A DNA stretch of 64,000 nt from Norana najaformis (taxonomy: Eukaryota; Annelida; Clitellata; Crassiclitellata; Hormogastridae): assembly GCA_964023275.1 (NCBI GenBank), contig OZ029927.1, positions 2,899,715 through 2,963,714 on the forward strand, written 5' to 3'. Made by a program: the position numbers and the translations under genes. Every line of letters starts with the position of its first letter. Positions within the stretch are counted from its first letter, which is position 1. The notes under the pieces are model-generated. The model was not told where the DNA came from and ran no database searches. It worked only from the letters and a program-made list of their open reading frames with translations. Shown in pieces: positions 43,701 through 54,412 of the stretch.

Positions 43701-46700
43701 AAGAAATTCAATTATTGTAATAATCACCTTAGGCAAACAGGCAGGCATCACACAGAACAAATAACTTTGCAATAATAATAAATACACGAAATTTATCTAT
43801 TTACAGTAATTTATACAGCCCCAATTTCTGATGACATTGCATGAATTGATGACGCTAAGCAGCTCTGCCTTCTCAGTGGCTGAGCTCAGCCTACTACTTT
43901 CCTACTTCAGAGGAAGTTCATTACAGGTGGAACGGACTTACTCTGAAGTAGGGAAGTAGTACTGAGGTACCATAGTTCTTGTACTCGGGTACCATTTTTA
44001 AGCATTCTACTTCCAACCCAAGAACTCATACTTGAGTAATTGTAAAAAAGTATTCAATTTTTATAGCAATTATCAAGCATACGATAAAACTTAAGTTCAT
44101 CATAAGTCATAAGATTTAAATCATACAGATACACAAGACCATTTTACATAAGGGTATCATCAGCCCTACTAGGTATCCTAAATAAGTAGCATAAGATCTA
44201 CAGTTACGTTATCTAGGTACAGTTTACAGATAACAACGAGTGTATTATAAAGACTAATACACACTTGATGTATTTCTTCTTTTTTCCGAGGGTTGGGGCA
44301 CTGGCTGCTCCAATTTGTCTTCAGGGTGATAATACTTGATGTGATACTGAACAAGGGTTGAATTGCGAAACATTTTATTGCAGTCAGAGTGAGGACACTT
44401 GAGCTTCGTCCCTTGTTCAGCTTCGGCTTTGGTATCAACCGGCAGTGCTAAGAAAAGCGGACACAAGATCTTTGCCACCAATTCAATCCAATACCTTCCA
44501 CCTTCCACTGCATAAGTATGCATTGTAAATGTATACATGCTGGACATGCTATAAAAATAGCCGAGATGTTCAAGTGATTAAAACAGTGAGGACTGTGAAA
44601 CCGACCACGGAGAAGAGGTGGAAGTTTATGGCTGTCCATCTTGTCTGTGCAAAGGGGAAAAGTGATATTCGATTTTTTTATTTTTTTTAAATCAGATTTT
44701 CTCTGACTTACATGATGTAATTCAAACGTTTTATCTGGCAGTAGTTTTATGAATAAACCTGTTTCATCAATAATAAATCTATTTTTCATGTTAATTTTCA
44801 TTTTCTGAAATAGTTTAAACTCATCAGGCAGCGCATTCACAGCTGTTTCAACACCAGATCAACTTTCACCAGAAACCGGGATATGCCAGGGTCCCTTTTC
44901 AACCAACTTATAAACCCTTGGCTGGCTTGAAAAGACTAGTCCCCAGCTAGATTTCCAAATTTCGTCACTAGTGCCTGAAGAACTAACGTCAGCATTTTGT
45001 GCACAGAGTAGTAGAAATGCTGAAGCTTGCTATCAGCCATTTCTAATGTTAGGCATATGCTAAGATTATTGACTTTATAAATATTATATACACCTAGGAA
45101 GTAACAATAGTGTGAAAGTGTGAATATGTGTTATATATCCCACCAATGTCTGCAACCAAAAGAAAGGGGAAATGGAAAAGGAAATGCCTCTACTGCCCAT
45201 TCATATGTAAATGAGAGAGGCTAATGTGTAATCAGCCAAAATTCGTTGTTAGCCAAAATAACAGAGTAACTAACCAGGAGAAGGTGGCACTGCCTTTTTT
45301 AACTTTCCATGTATCGTCTTTACGTGAATCAATCTCTGTAGGAAAGATCACATACAACACAAATAATTCACATGAATAATGACCTTGTCACAATAGCTCA
45401 CGACAAGCTCTTCAAGTCCATGAATATAAATAGTTGGAATCAAAAAGTGGAATTGAGACAGCCAAGTCACATAACGTGGCACAGTGGTCTATCGGTAATG
45501 CATTTGGTCAAGGATCTACTCCGTGTAACGACCCCAGGCAAGTTGTCTGCACACATTGTGCCTCTGTCACCAAGCAGTATAATTTAGTATTGGCATAAGC
45601 CGGGAAATAAATGGCAAGTCCTGTGATACACTGGCCCCATGCCCAGGACCTTAGGATACGCCCAATTCCAGCTCAAGGGCTTAAAGAAAAGGAAATGAGC
45701 ACCTCCCCTACGTCTCACCTGTGAGATATGGGATACTTTACTTTTTTTAACTTACATACATGCACATTTCACCATCAAATACTGTTACCAAAGCCAATCC
45801 CTTATTAGTTTACCTAACAACTAGCGATGTTAGGCCTCAAGGCCAGGCCTTGGCAACAAATTTGGTGGCCCTAACTTCAACCTCATTTGGCCTTGGTCTT
45901 GTGATTTGTGGTCACTAGATTAGATTAAGTATTCCACAGTTAGACATTCTAGAAAAGATTACACATTCAAGATATGATTAGAGAGTCTAGATAAGACTAG
46001 AATATGATCTGTACCCGTTTCACAGGCGAGCCATCAGAGACCACATCTTCTGTCGACTGCTGCTGGTGTTCAGTGCCAGTTTTCTCGTCTTTTACATCTT
46101 GGTCATCCATCTTCACTTCAGCAGCTGAACTCGCTTCTTCTCCAGTAACTGAAACTGTTTCCTTCTTACAAGTGACATTGTTCTCGTTTTCAGTCATTGA
46201 GAGGCAACGATTGACTCTCACAGAACAACCGCGCAGTTTTCGACTTGTCTTTAATTTCTCTTCTGTACACACATCATTAGAAATTATAAAGTAAATTTTC
46301 CTTAATACACATCAATCAATCAACATCCATATGATATCAATCAACACCCATATTATATCAATCAATGCCCGTATGACCTGCCAAAGATTGCAATTTCTTC
46401 TGGACAATCAAGGTCCAGGTGAGTCTTATTCAATCCGTAGGTAATCAAGATGAAAGATGACCATACTCGTCTGCTAACTGCATATCTTTTTTAGACCGTA
46501 TGGGAAGAGATGATTTGGGACGAGATCATAAATCACTAAGCATTTAAGCCACTACAGTAAAAGACTCAACAGCACAGAAGACTGAAGACAGAGAACAGGT
46601 ACATAGATTTGCAAAGCACAAGACATGACACATATCCATGCTCAAGAACCATTGTGTCACTTTTGTTGTGTGCTTTGGGTGTTTTTTTAATCTTAAACTT

Positions 46701-49700
46701 AACCCATAATTCTAGATGACAGGAACAGTATAATAACCTTATAATTCTAGATGGTAGGGACAACGTAATAATCTTACTGATGACAACAATAAAAGTTCAA
46801 ATTTCAATCCAGCCAGTTAACCTGGCAAATCTTTGGTACCGGTAAGAGAATCATCTCTGCTGGCTCTATCTGGTGACAGATGTCTATTTCTCTTTCCAGT
46901 GGATTCTGCTGGACGGATGCCACTCCCAATAGAAGACTAGAAAAAAACATGAAAACTGTGATCCATCAGTCCAAAGTCATCAATCAATGAATTTTGACTA
47001 CAAATATTTACTGCTAAAGACAGCTCTAGACGAAGACTAATGTGTAAAATTGATTGGATAAGCAATTTTTCAGAGAATCCAAAAACTGCTGTTACCCATA
47101 AATGTCAGGCTACAGCCTTGATAGTCAAATTTTGCTCAGCATAGCAAAGTGCGTGCTGCTATCCATTCTGCCAACTTGTTTTAAGCCGTCCTCCGGCTAA
47201 CAAGTTGTATGTCAAAGAAGACTTGAAATCTATTATTTCCTAAAAATCTTGAGAACGAGCAGAAAAATCAAGAAGTATGATGAATGAAGAGAAAAAGCAA
47301 CAACACCTTGTTCTGCTTGTATTCATTTTTAGTTAAGTAGCAACGCACCAGTGGAGGCTTCATGTCGACGTTAATGGCCTGCACTGTTTTCTTAACACCA
47401 TCTTCAAACATGACTTCATACGACCCTTTAAACAATGAATTTGGACAATACAAATTCATTAAGATTTAAATTCAAATGAATCAAATGATTCTCTATCACC
47501 CTCAAACTTGCAGAGCAACAACGTAAAAATGCACCAGCCTTTGATCACTGTGTAAGTAGCTTACATCCTACTATGCCAGATGAAACAGGCAATTCCTTGT
47601 TGAGACAAGGGGCTCATTACAACAGGCCACCTGGTGGATTGGTTGTAATGCAGTAATGTTCTTATCAACCAAAACATTACACTAGGTTGTTCAGTCCAAA
47701 CCTTCATCACTATCTACGATTCCTGATAAAGTGACATTATCACTTCTATAGCACTGTTATCATAATGCATAATACATCACTCGATGGTCGTTTCAAGTGA
47801 AATCATAGTCAAAAGCATGATATGCTGGAGAGCCCAGTAAATCTGATAGGTCAGGGAAACCTCTAGGCAGGCTATCCTGGATAATTACACGGCCAACATG
47901 AACTGACAACACTGAGCGATGGAGAGTAAAACACGCTTCACATACCTACATGATGATTGTCTTTGGAGAGGCTCAAGCCTGTGAACTCCACATCAGGTGG
48001 TAAGAGCCTTACTACCTCAACTCACTTTTTCAATATATACTCAAATAATTGTATTTGAGACTGTACCATAACATTTACATAAAACAACTCTCAGCCTTTC
48101 AGAACAGACTGTTTCTTGCTGATTATGCAAACCAACCAAAGGGGAACAATTTCCTTACAATAAAATAAACAGAAATGCAAAAGCATACCATTTGTATTCA
48201 CAGCAACTATTTTTGCAGGATACATTCGACAGTCTGACCAACGTGCATAGACATTTTCTCCAGCTTTGTATACCTGGAACAGAAAGCAGATGCTATAATC
48301 TACCATACCTTCCAGACTATAAGTTGCACCTTAGTATAAGATACCAAGATGCTAAAAATGGCAAAATGTTTGTAAACTCAATACATAGGTAGCACTGGTA
48401 TATAAGATGCACCCATACACAGATTTCCAGTCACAATGATTATAAGTGTGTTTGTTAACGACGGCCGTAAATGCATGGTCATCGTTAGTAAATAATTGTT
48501 CAAACAGAACTTTGTGGAAATAAAACTATTTTAGTACTTTTCAATTAAAGATTTCCAACATTCATTGTCTTTTGTGATTTGATAGTAATCACTCGGTTCT
48601 ATGAGTAAATCCAGCCAGCCGAAGGCATCCGATTATAATATACTGAATGATAGTAAGGCAGTACTATATAGAGGGAAGAATAAATACCAGCAAATTTTCA
48701 GCCTCCCTAAACCCCCATCGTGGCCCAGCGCGGCTTCCTGACCCCTTTCTTTTGTCGCCCTTTCCAATAAAGCGGCCAAGTAAGCTTGGCAGGGCGCCCC
48801 TGGGCCCTGCTTCTCTCGGGCCCTCCGTGGGAGGTCGTATGATGCGGCAGAGGTGTAGGATGCGGGAGAGGCAGAGGTCGCGGGACGCGGAGGGCGCACA
48901 GGCGAAGGGTGCAGAAAGAGACAGGCTAGCATCAAAGAGGAGCCGCAAACTCCAACAGTTCGGTATGGAGGCCGTCAGCAAGCTTAGTACTGCTTTCACT
49001 ATGTATATTCCGCATTGATAAATGTGATTTAATTTAATTTAAATCAGCCTTTATCGACTATAACTACATAGACTATAGACTATAGCTACATAACAAATTT
49101 ATAAAATTTCCGCACATAAGTCATACTGTTAAATAAGACATACCCCAAGAAGTTCAGGTAAAAAAACCACGACTTATATTCCTGAAAATAAGGTAAATGT
49201 AACACACTCCTATGACTTGCCTCGTGGTGCCATTAAGGCTTTAAAAAGACACCTCAAGCTAAGCCCTCAATCAATGGCACACTCAAGCTTAGCTGTCAAT
49301 CAATGGCACACTCAAGCTTAGCTGTCAATCAATGGCACACTCAAGCTTAGCTGTCGATCAGTGATTAGCCTGATTAATGTGCACAGGGTATAGAGAATCA
49401 GACTGGGCTTCCAGGAAGTGACAAGTCTAGAGACTAGACATGAATGACATCAGAAACTCCCCAAGCAAACAGAGGTCATTATATTATTAAACTGATTCAA
49501 TATACTAGTTAAACTGTTTAGACAGTTTAAGCATTTTATCTCCAAAGACACGAATTTCTGGTACTGTCACCAGATCCTCCAACTCAAACTGTACGCTAAC
49601 AACACAGGCTCATATCTTTAAACATAAACCAATTTTGCTATTAAAATCGAAAAAAATTTAAGAGATGAATTGGCATGACCACTAACTGGTTTGGAGTTAG

Positions 49701-52407
49701 GCGACTTCTTTTCTGCTTTCTTTCGCCGATCTGAGTGTCTGGTGAGAGGTCTAAGACGGTCACTGTCCATCCTGACCCACTCATCATAGCGTTGGTTCCA
49801 GCCATCAAAATGAATCAGAACAGTATTGTCATTGTCATCAATGTTGATAATCTTGGCAGCATACCTAGTATAAAAATTAACATTAAAATTGTTAAGTATA
49901 ATCTGACATCACCTAACAGGAAAACTTCTTCGGTTATCATCATATAAAACACAATCATAAAATGCAACACCAAAAACTTGTGTGTCTCTTCCACTATTCA
50001 GTGACCATAAGTGAAACATAACTGTCAAAGGATCGCTCCCTCGAAGTGAAACATAAGTGCCAAAGGATGGCTACCTTGAAGTGAAACATAAGTGAAACAT
50101 AAGTGCCAAAGGATGGCTACCTTGAAGTGAAACATAAGTGAAACATAAGTGCCAAAGGATGGCTACCTTGAAGTGAAACATAAGTGCCAAAGGATCGCTC
50201 CCTTGAAGTGAAACATAAGTGCCAAAGGATAGTTCCCTTGAAGTGAAAACACTGCCTGTTTCTTTGAGAGGTGAGATACCAGACAGCTTGCAAACCAAGT
50301 CATTTTACTTTAATTATTTACTTACTTCACTAGTTACATGAGCAAGGTCAGCAAATCTGAACCTGAGCAACAAGACAAGAGTATGCGAACAAGTCCAGGA
50401 AAGTTTACACAAAGTACACTCAGCAAGTCTAATTCTGCAGTCCTCAAGCAGGCGAAATATAGAAAAGCCAATGTTCAAAAGTTCAAATAACCAGTAAATA
50501 ATAATAATGCATTGAAAACAAGAAAGAAATACCAATTGTTCATGAAGTCCTTGGCTTCCAGCCTGCAGCCAAGCTGCCAAACGAATCCTGGTCTGCAAGG
50601 TCTTCCTCCACCTTCTGCTGTTCCTCCTCCATGTTCTCCTCCTCCTCCTCCTCCTCCTCCTCCATGTCCTGATCCTTCTCCTTCGCCTGCTTTTTCTCCT
50701 CCTCTTCCTCCTCCTCGACCCACACTTCCTCCTCCTCCTCCTACTTTGCACGCTCCTCCTCCTCCATGCTTTGTTCTGTCTCCCACTCGTCCTCTACTTC
50801 CTCCTACATGTCCTCTGTCTCTTCGTCCTCTTCTGTATCTTCCTCCATCTCTTCGTCGTCCTCGTCCTCTATGTCCTGCTCCTTCTCCCACTTCTGCTTT
50901 TCCTCCTCCTTGCTCCTGTCCTTCTGCAGTTTTGTGGTTGGATGTCAGTTTGGCCACAGATTCATCCGCTAGTTTCCCTGTTATCGCTTGGTGTCTTTTT
51001 TCATCCGTTGTCGCTTGGTTAAAAGCGTCCGTCTGACAACTACTCGCAGCAGACGACATCCTGCGAGTGATGCTGCAGGCGGGTCTAAAATTATTTATTC
51101 ATTTATGTAGCACCGCAAATAATAACAAGACACCAGTTGATATGTTAATGATTAGCAAATGATCTTGACAAAAGTGACTGTCTCAGTACAGACTCAAATT
51201 TGCAACCTCTATTAAAAGGTCAAAGCTCAAATACTCAGTCAAAACTCAACTCTTGACAAAAACAGGAACTGCAATATTTTGATTTACCTAACTATTGGCA
51301 TGTACTCTGGCCACCAAGACATATGTATTATTATTTATTATTAATCTGATATTTATGTCACACTAATTTATGAATTCACCTCAAAAGCGTGGGTTGCTGG
51401 AAAAAGATAAGTCTTCAAATGTTCGTGAAATGAAATAAGAGAAAGAAAAGGTCCCTTAAAGCTGGTAGTAGTGAATTCCATAGATATGTACCAGCAGAAA
51501 AGGCATGAAAACCACACGTAGGTATAAATGTATAAAGATACCAAATAGAGCACCTTTTAAGGACCACACATGTGGCTATTAACTGATCTAAACAAGTGTG
51601 ATTCAACGCACGTAGAAAATTCATGCATGCAAAACAGAGTTAAACGAAAGACTGCATAAATGCAAGGAAAGACTGTTCCAGGAGGACTGTCAAATATATG
51701 AGAAGACACAACGGATTCAAGTTGAACTGCAGACGATAACAAGGCTCTGATTTTCAACATTTTATGAGTCACATACTCTTATAAAATAATTAAATAGGGA
51801 AAAACTGTTTGGCAAAGCACCAACTGAAACTTAGTGCATAGGAATACATGCCCAACTTGAGTGTCTGAAACTGTGACCTGGAACTTTTCATATGGAAAAT
51901 AACTTCCTATATCTGTAGCAGACTGTAAATACCTCATTAACACACCTACGATTAGCATGGTCCATACACAGGGACCTTAAATGGCATGGCATCCATTCAA
52001 ACGGGCAGGAGTGATGAAGGATCTCACCCAACAATTCACTGAAAAGTGAGCCAGATCAAGGCCATACAGTCGCTATAGAAACATGTACATTTACATTTAT
52101 GTTTCCTAGATGGTTGAGTACCTTTGTGCAGTTCTTAAAAGATGCTATATAAATAGCCAGGTACATACATACAGACATATATACATACACACACACATGC
52201 ATAGAGTGAACAGAACATAGCAGAATGAGCTACCTAATAATGAGTGTAAATAGGAATTAATAAATGAATTTAAAAACATTATCAAAAGAAACAATTTTGC
52301 ATCCCAAACATCAGATCAAATGCTCTGAACAACCTCTGAATGGATGCCGATCGTGAAGATGGATTTTCTTTCCTCTCAGCAGCATCCACTCTTTGCTTTG
52401 CTTCCAT
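37781..52407 (-). CDS. PHF20: PHD finger protein 20 / PHF20L1 orthologue
   Basis: PHF20 is a histone and p53 methyl-lysine reader in the MOF-NSL acetyltransferase complex. Sixteen coding exons, minus strand: 52334-52407, 50533-51060, 49687-49864, 48189-48273, 47307-47425, 46822-46936, 46015-46262, 45275-45335, 44265-44447, 43484-43696, 42232-42383, 41852-41948, 40870-41089, 39407-40088, 38634-38784, 37781-37911. All phases agree; total 1,078 aa (human PHF20 about 1,012). Tudor/MBT 1 spans exons 2-3 ([15 protein letters not shown]...[12 protein letters not shown]), Tudor 2 spans exons 4-5 ([28 protein letters not shown]). The C2H2 finger is in exon 9 (C487, C492, H505, H510). A basic patch precedes the PHD finger in exons 11-12 (C639, C641, C653, C656, H661, C664, C677, C680). 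The C-terminal helix DLSKVQQI matches human DLGKVQQI. Residues about 25-180 are an unusual Gly/Arg-rich insertion. The start at 52407 is less sure than the rest; MSSAASS at 51059 is the alternative. Confidence 0.93.
38510..38578 (+). repeat. Retroposon-like 3' tail with (ATAC)n
   Basis: GTACTTAAAAGGTGCTATAC, then ATATTTAGATACATACATAC. Same terminus as at 16245, 52125 and 60895. Confidence 0.45.
41067..41588. other. Duplicated splice-acceptor/exon-start segment flanking a LINE tail
   Basis: The 3' splice site and first bases of the PHF20 exon after the PHD finger lie at about 41067-41118 (plus-strand TGCACTCTCACGTAAACCTG). They recur as a diverged copy at about 41534-41588 (TGCACTCTCGTGTAAACCTA). 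Between them lies a LINE-A 3' tail (41325-41520: GACTGATGCCTCATGCATTA, CAGTGCTATAGAAGTC). The second copy keeps a TTTTAG acceptor but has no exon body, so it is a decoy splice site in the intron. Confidence 0.7.
42415..42790 (-). mobile_element. LINE-A 3' fragment, minus orientation
   Basis: On the minus strand it reads toward GTTGATGCCTTGTGCTTTAG, then GGCGCTATAGAAG, the family terminus, in a PHF20 intron. Upstream sequence is degraded RT C-terminal coding. Confidence 0.6.
43798..43925 (-). repeat. SINE family 2, partial
   Basis: Resembles 24205-24375 (TTCTGATGACATTGCATGAA, GATGACGCTAAGCAGCTCTG, then TGGCTGAGCTCAGC). Weak, truncated copy in a PHF20 intron. Confidence 0.4.
44550..44985 (-). 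pseudogene. Tigger/pogo-type DDE transposase fragment
   Basis: The minus strand reads [18 protein letters not shown], followed after about 35 residues by [19 protein letters not shown]. These match the NADETGLFYKLLPDKT and SEKLPLLVIGKSxxPRCF blocks of pogo/Tigger (CENP-B-like) transposases. The DETG Asp is the first catalytic acid. Upstream, across stops, VSGES[18 protein letters not shown] corresponds to the LxGEKLSxxxxAVxxF block. The second and third catalytic acids, the DNA-binding helix-turn-helix and inverted ends are not seen. It is a dead fossil in the PHF20 intron between exons 8 and 9. Confidence 0.82.
45475..45742 (+). repeat. tRNA-headed SINE, family 1, copy 4
   Basis: The head GGCACAGTGGTCTATCGGTA (A-box-like), then CTACTCCGTGTAACGACCCC, body AAGCCGGGAAATAAATGGCA, and end CACCTGTGAGATATGGGATA, followed by a T-rich run. 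The most complete plus-strand copy. Confidence 0.8.
46309..46380. repeat. Three-copy 26-bp tandem repeat
   Basis: Units of about CATCAATCAACACCCATATT with variants, in the PHF20 intron upstream of exon 7. Confidence 0.6.
47700..47810 (-). repeat. LINE-A terminal fragment
   Basis: Plus-strand ATCACTTCTATAGCACTGTT and the inverse of the GTTGATGCC..GCATTA terminus, as also at 56335-56430. Confidence 0.4.
48297..49199. mobile_element. Inverted-repeat DNA element, interrupted by a GC-rich insertion
   Basis: The left end CTTCCAGACTATAAGTTGCA (48308-48327) matches the inverse of the right end (GACTTATATTCCTGAAAATA, 49171-49190, then AGGTAA). Similar ends occur on hAT-like MITEs in animals. A GC-rich block at 48650-49006 splits it. 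It lies in the PHF20 intron between exons 3 and 4. Confidence 0.5.
48650..49006. mobile_element. GC-rich block bounded by short inverted repeats
   Basis: ATAGTAAGGCAGTACTATA on the left pairs with TAGTACTGCTTTCACTAT on the right. The interior (48710-48950) is strongly GC-rich in an otherwise AT-rich intron. Open frames of 100-120 aa run on both strands, but none resembles a known family. Confidence 0.5.
49262..49357. repeat. 29-bp tandem repeat
   Basis: About three copies of CAATCAATGGCACACTCAAG followed by CTTAGCTGT, including AAGCTT sites. Confidence 0.85.
50005..50250. repeat. Tandem repeat of GTGAAACATAAGTGCCAAAGGA units
   Basis: Six to seven irregular units of about 36 bp, GAAACATAAGTGCCAAAGGA followed by TGGCTACCTTGAAGT or TCGCTCCCTTGAAGT, some with an extra GAAACATAAGT. 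No spacer diversity, so it is not a CRISPR-like array. It sits in the PHF20 intron between exons 2 and 3. Confidence 0.85.
50600..50900. repeat. TCC/GGA-rich low-complexity tract inside PHF20 exon 2
   Basis: Dense CCTCCTCCTCC runs on plus (GGAGGAGG on the PHF20 sense strand) encode the Gly/Arg-rich insertion. Because the unit is 3 bp, several frames on both strands stay open, giving Glu-rich, Arg-rich, Pro-rich and Ser-rich shadows. Confidence 0.9.
51098..51240 (-). repeat. SINE family 2, partial
   Basis: Diverged copy, TTTATGTAGCACCGCAAATA to TCAAATACTCAGTC, resembling 24205-24375. Confidence 0.35.
51370..51790 (-). mobile_element. LINE 3' fragment in PHF20 intron 1
   Basis: The minus strand reads [18 protein letters not shown] then, in the next frame, [12 protein letters not shown]. 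These match the RAFSvagPxLWNSLPxxlR...LKTYLF terminus of jockey/CR1 reverse transcriptases. Frameshifted and truncated. Confidence 0.7.
51945..52195 (+). repeat. Repeat family 3, plus (ATAC)n tail
   Basis: GGATCTCACCCAACAATTCA, AGATCAAGGCCATACAGTCG, CTATAGAAACATGTACATTT, ending with TTCTTAAAAGATGCTATATA and ATAC repeats. Related copies are at 53220-53300, 53935-54070, 54085-54240 and 58855-58950. Confidence 0.65.
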
Positions 52408-52491
52408 TGAATCTGAACAAACACAACCAAAACTAAACCTTAACACTAGTTCAAAGTACTGTCTTTGCTGAAGCTTTCACATTAGGTTACA

Positions 52492-52725
52492 AATGCAACA
52501 CAGTGGTCTAATCAGTACCACAACTGGTCTGTAATCGAAAGATTATGGATTCGAGCCTGCACAGTGGGCTCCACGTAACGACACTGTGCAAGTTGTTCAC
52601 ACACTCGTCTGTGTCACAGTACACTTTGGTACGGTGTAAGCTGGGAAGCAAACAATAAGTTCAGCAATAGGAAGTAATAAGTCCAGCTGGGAAGTAAAGA
52701 GTAAGTTCAGCAATGGCTCTCACAG
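52492..52725 (+). repeat. tRNA-headed SINE, family 1, copy 5
   Basis: The clearest pol III promoter in the family: A box TGGTCTAATCAGTACC and B box GGATTCGAGCC, spaced as in a tRNA. The body GTGTAAGCTGGGAAGCAAAC follows, with a short internal duplication (AATAAGTTCAGCAAT / AGTAAGTTCAGCAAT). Confidence 0.8.
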
Positions 52726-53934
52726 CCATATAGTTGCACCAGCCATACGAGAACTTTCGAAAGTCGTATCTTTTTTGCAAGAAATATGCCGTGATTTTCC
52801 CATGCCTTTATTGCTGACCCAACAGCTTCACTGTCCTTTTGCCAGAAAAAACGAGCACAGGCAAAACGCTGAACATATGCTCAAATGGCTTTTACTTACA
52901 GAATTAGTATACGTGCTTTTCTTTTTTTACGCAATTGTAGCGAATGTAAAACAACAAATAAGTGAATTTTAAAAGATAAACAACCGAACCATTTCCCAAT
53001 GGAAAGCGCAGAATTGCACATTGTTTCGTAGTCTTTAATTTTTTTTCGTATACAACGACTTTGAAGTTTAAACTAATGTATAATGTAAAAAAAGGAAAGC
53101 ATCGTCAATAAATATTAGGAAATTCAACTAGCGTTTCCAAAAGCTACATCAGATGTAACGAACATTATAGTGCAGCCCAAAAAGACTTCAACCGCATGCA
53201 CTGTAACATTTGGAATGTAAAATTGCCAAACAAATGGGCAGGGTCGAGGCATATGGTCGATATAAGCAAACATGTACATTTACATTTTACATACTTTAAA
53301 ATTTTTCCACCCACGCAAAAAATTGAAACCAGCTATACCCATGATTAGCTGAAAGATCAGTTTACTTGCGCACGGTGATTTTCATTATACATTTATTTGT
53401 GCACAGTAAAATGTCCATTTACATGTTAACTAATAGGAAGAATAATTGTATCTGTAAATGATTATACATATATTTGTTGAAATACATATACAGCCAAGAT
53501 CTTAGTGTTGAAGACTAATACCTTTAGCATCAAGTTTCAAATGAGTAGGTCTACATCGATTTTACACAACAACCTAACAATGGAAAGTGTTGGAGGCGGA
53601 GAGAGGATATGCCAAGGATAGGCCTACAAAAATGTATTCATATGTGTAGGTTCATGTAAAACTACACATTTTTCTTACACGTTTTCTTGTCTTTGTTCTT
53701 TCAATGGTTTGAGAGGCAGACTTTTAGGCCTAATGGTTACGTTATCAGGTAGGTAAGTTTTCAGGTGTGTAAGTCAGTTTTGTTCACCATGAGGTTACGC
53801 CTACTATATTATGCTTGTGCAATGTGGTGCCTCACAGTCAGCCCAATGTTTCAAAAATTGATACTGACCCAGGCTCTATAGACCAAAGATATAGTTTAAA
53901 TCTCGGGTTAGTACGATCAGTGCACGGGGACCTT

Positions 53935-54240
53935 AATTGGCATGGCGCCCATTCAAAAGGGCAGCGGTGGTGAAGGATCTCACCCGATGACTGCATTGCA
54001 AAATGAGCAGGGTCGAGGCCATTACGGTCACTATATATAAAACCTATACATTTTACATTTTAGTGGCTATATTTTCAATGATTTTAATCTCGGGCTAGCA
54101 CGTTCTCTACAGGGGATTTTAAATGGGGAATGGGCAGCGGTGGTGAAGGTTCTCACCCGATCAATTCATTGCAAACTGAGTAGGGTCGAGGCCATACTGT
54201 CGCTATAGAAAAACATGTACATTTGCATTTATATCAAACA
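53935..54240 (+). repeat. Two tandem copies of repeat family 3
   Basis: Each copy has GGGCAGCGGTGGTGAAGG(A/T)TCTCACCCGAT, GAGxAGGGTCGAGGCCAT and TCxCTATA, then ATTTACATTTT-like ends. They lie side by side upstream of ALG8. Confidence 0.75.
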
Positions 54241-54412
54241 ATATACATTTACATTTATCCGAAGACTTTTGTAATACTATGGTTGATAACACAGTTCCTC
54301 GAGTACGTTGCGCTTTTGTAGTTGCGTGCGTTACGATGTTAACCTGGCGCTGCTTAACCTGACGTGTATTATTTTTACCTCGTGTCTTCGGATTAGCGGC
54401 GAAAACAATAAA

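Larger units (their letters stand above)
52413..54412. promoter_or_regulatory. Divergent PHF20-ALG8 intergenic region
   Basis: The two genes are head to head with about 2 kb between their start codons. A SINE and several family-3 repeats fill most of it. The segment nearest ALG8 (54290-54412) is CpG-bearing, with CGTTGCGC, GTTGCGTGCG, CCTGACGTGT and TAGCGGCG, and is the likeliest core promoter. I see no TATA box. Any 5' UTR exon of PHF20 here is not identified. Confidence 0.4.

Noticed and set aside
50005-50250. Possible CRISPR-like array
   Set aside because: The whole unit repeats with no unique spacers, and the genome is eukaryotic; it is an ordinary tandem repeat.
50512-51036. Proline-rich and serine-rich plus-strand ORFs
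   Set aside because: Shadows of the TCC-rich PHF20 exon; no splice or start support.
52334-52412. Alternative direct splice of this exon to the Tudor 1 exon at 49864
   Set aside because: The phase allows it, but exon 2 supplies the conserved [10 protein letters not shown] half of the Tudor domain, so skipping would break it.
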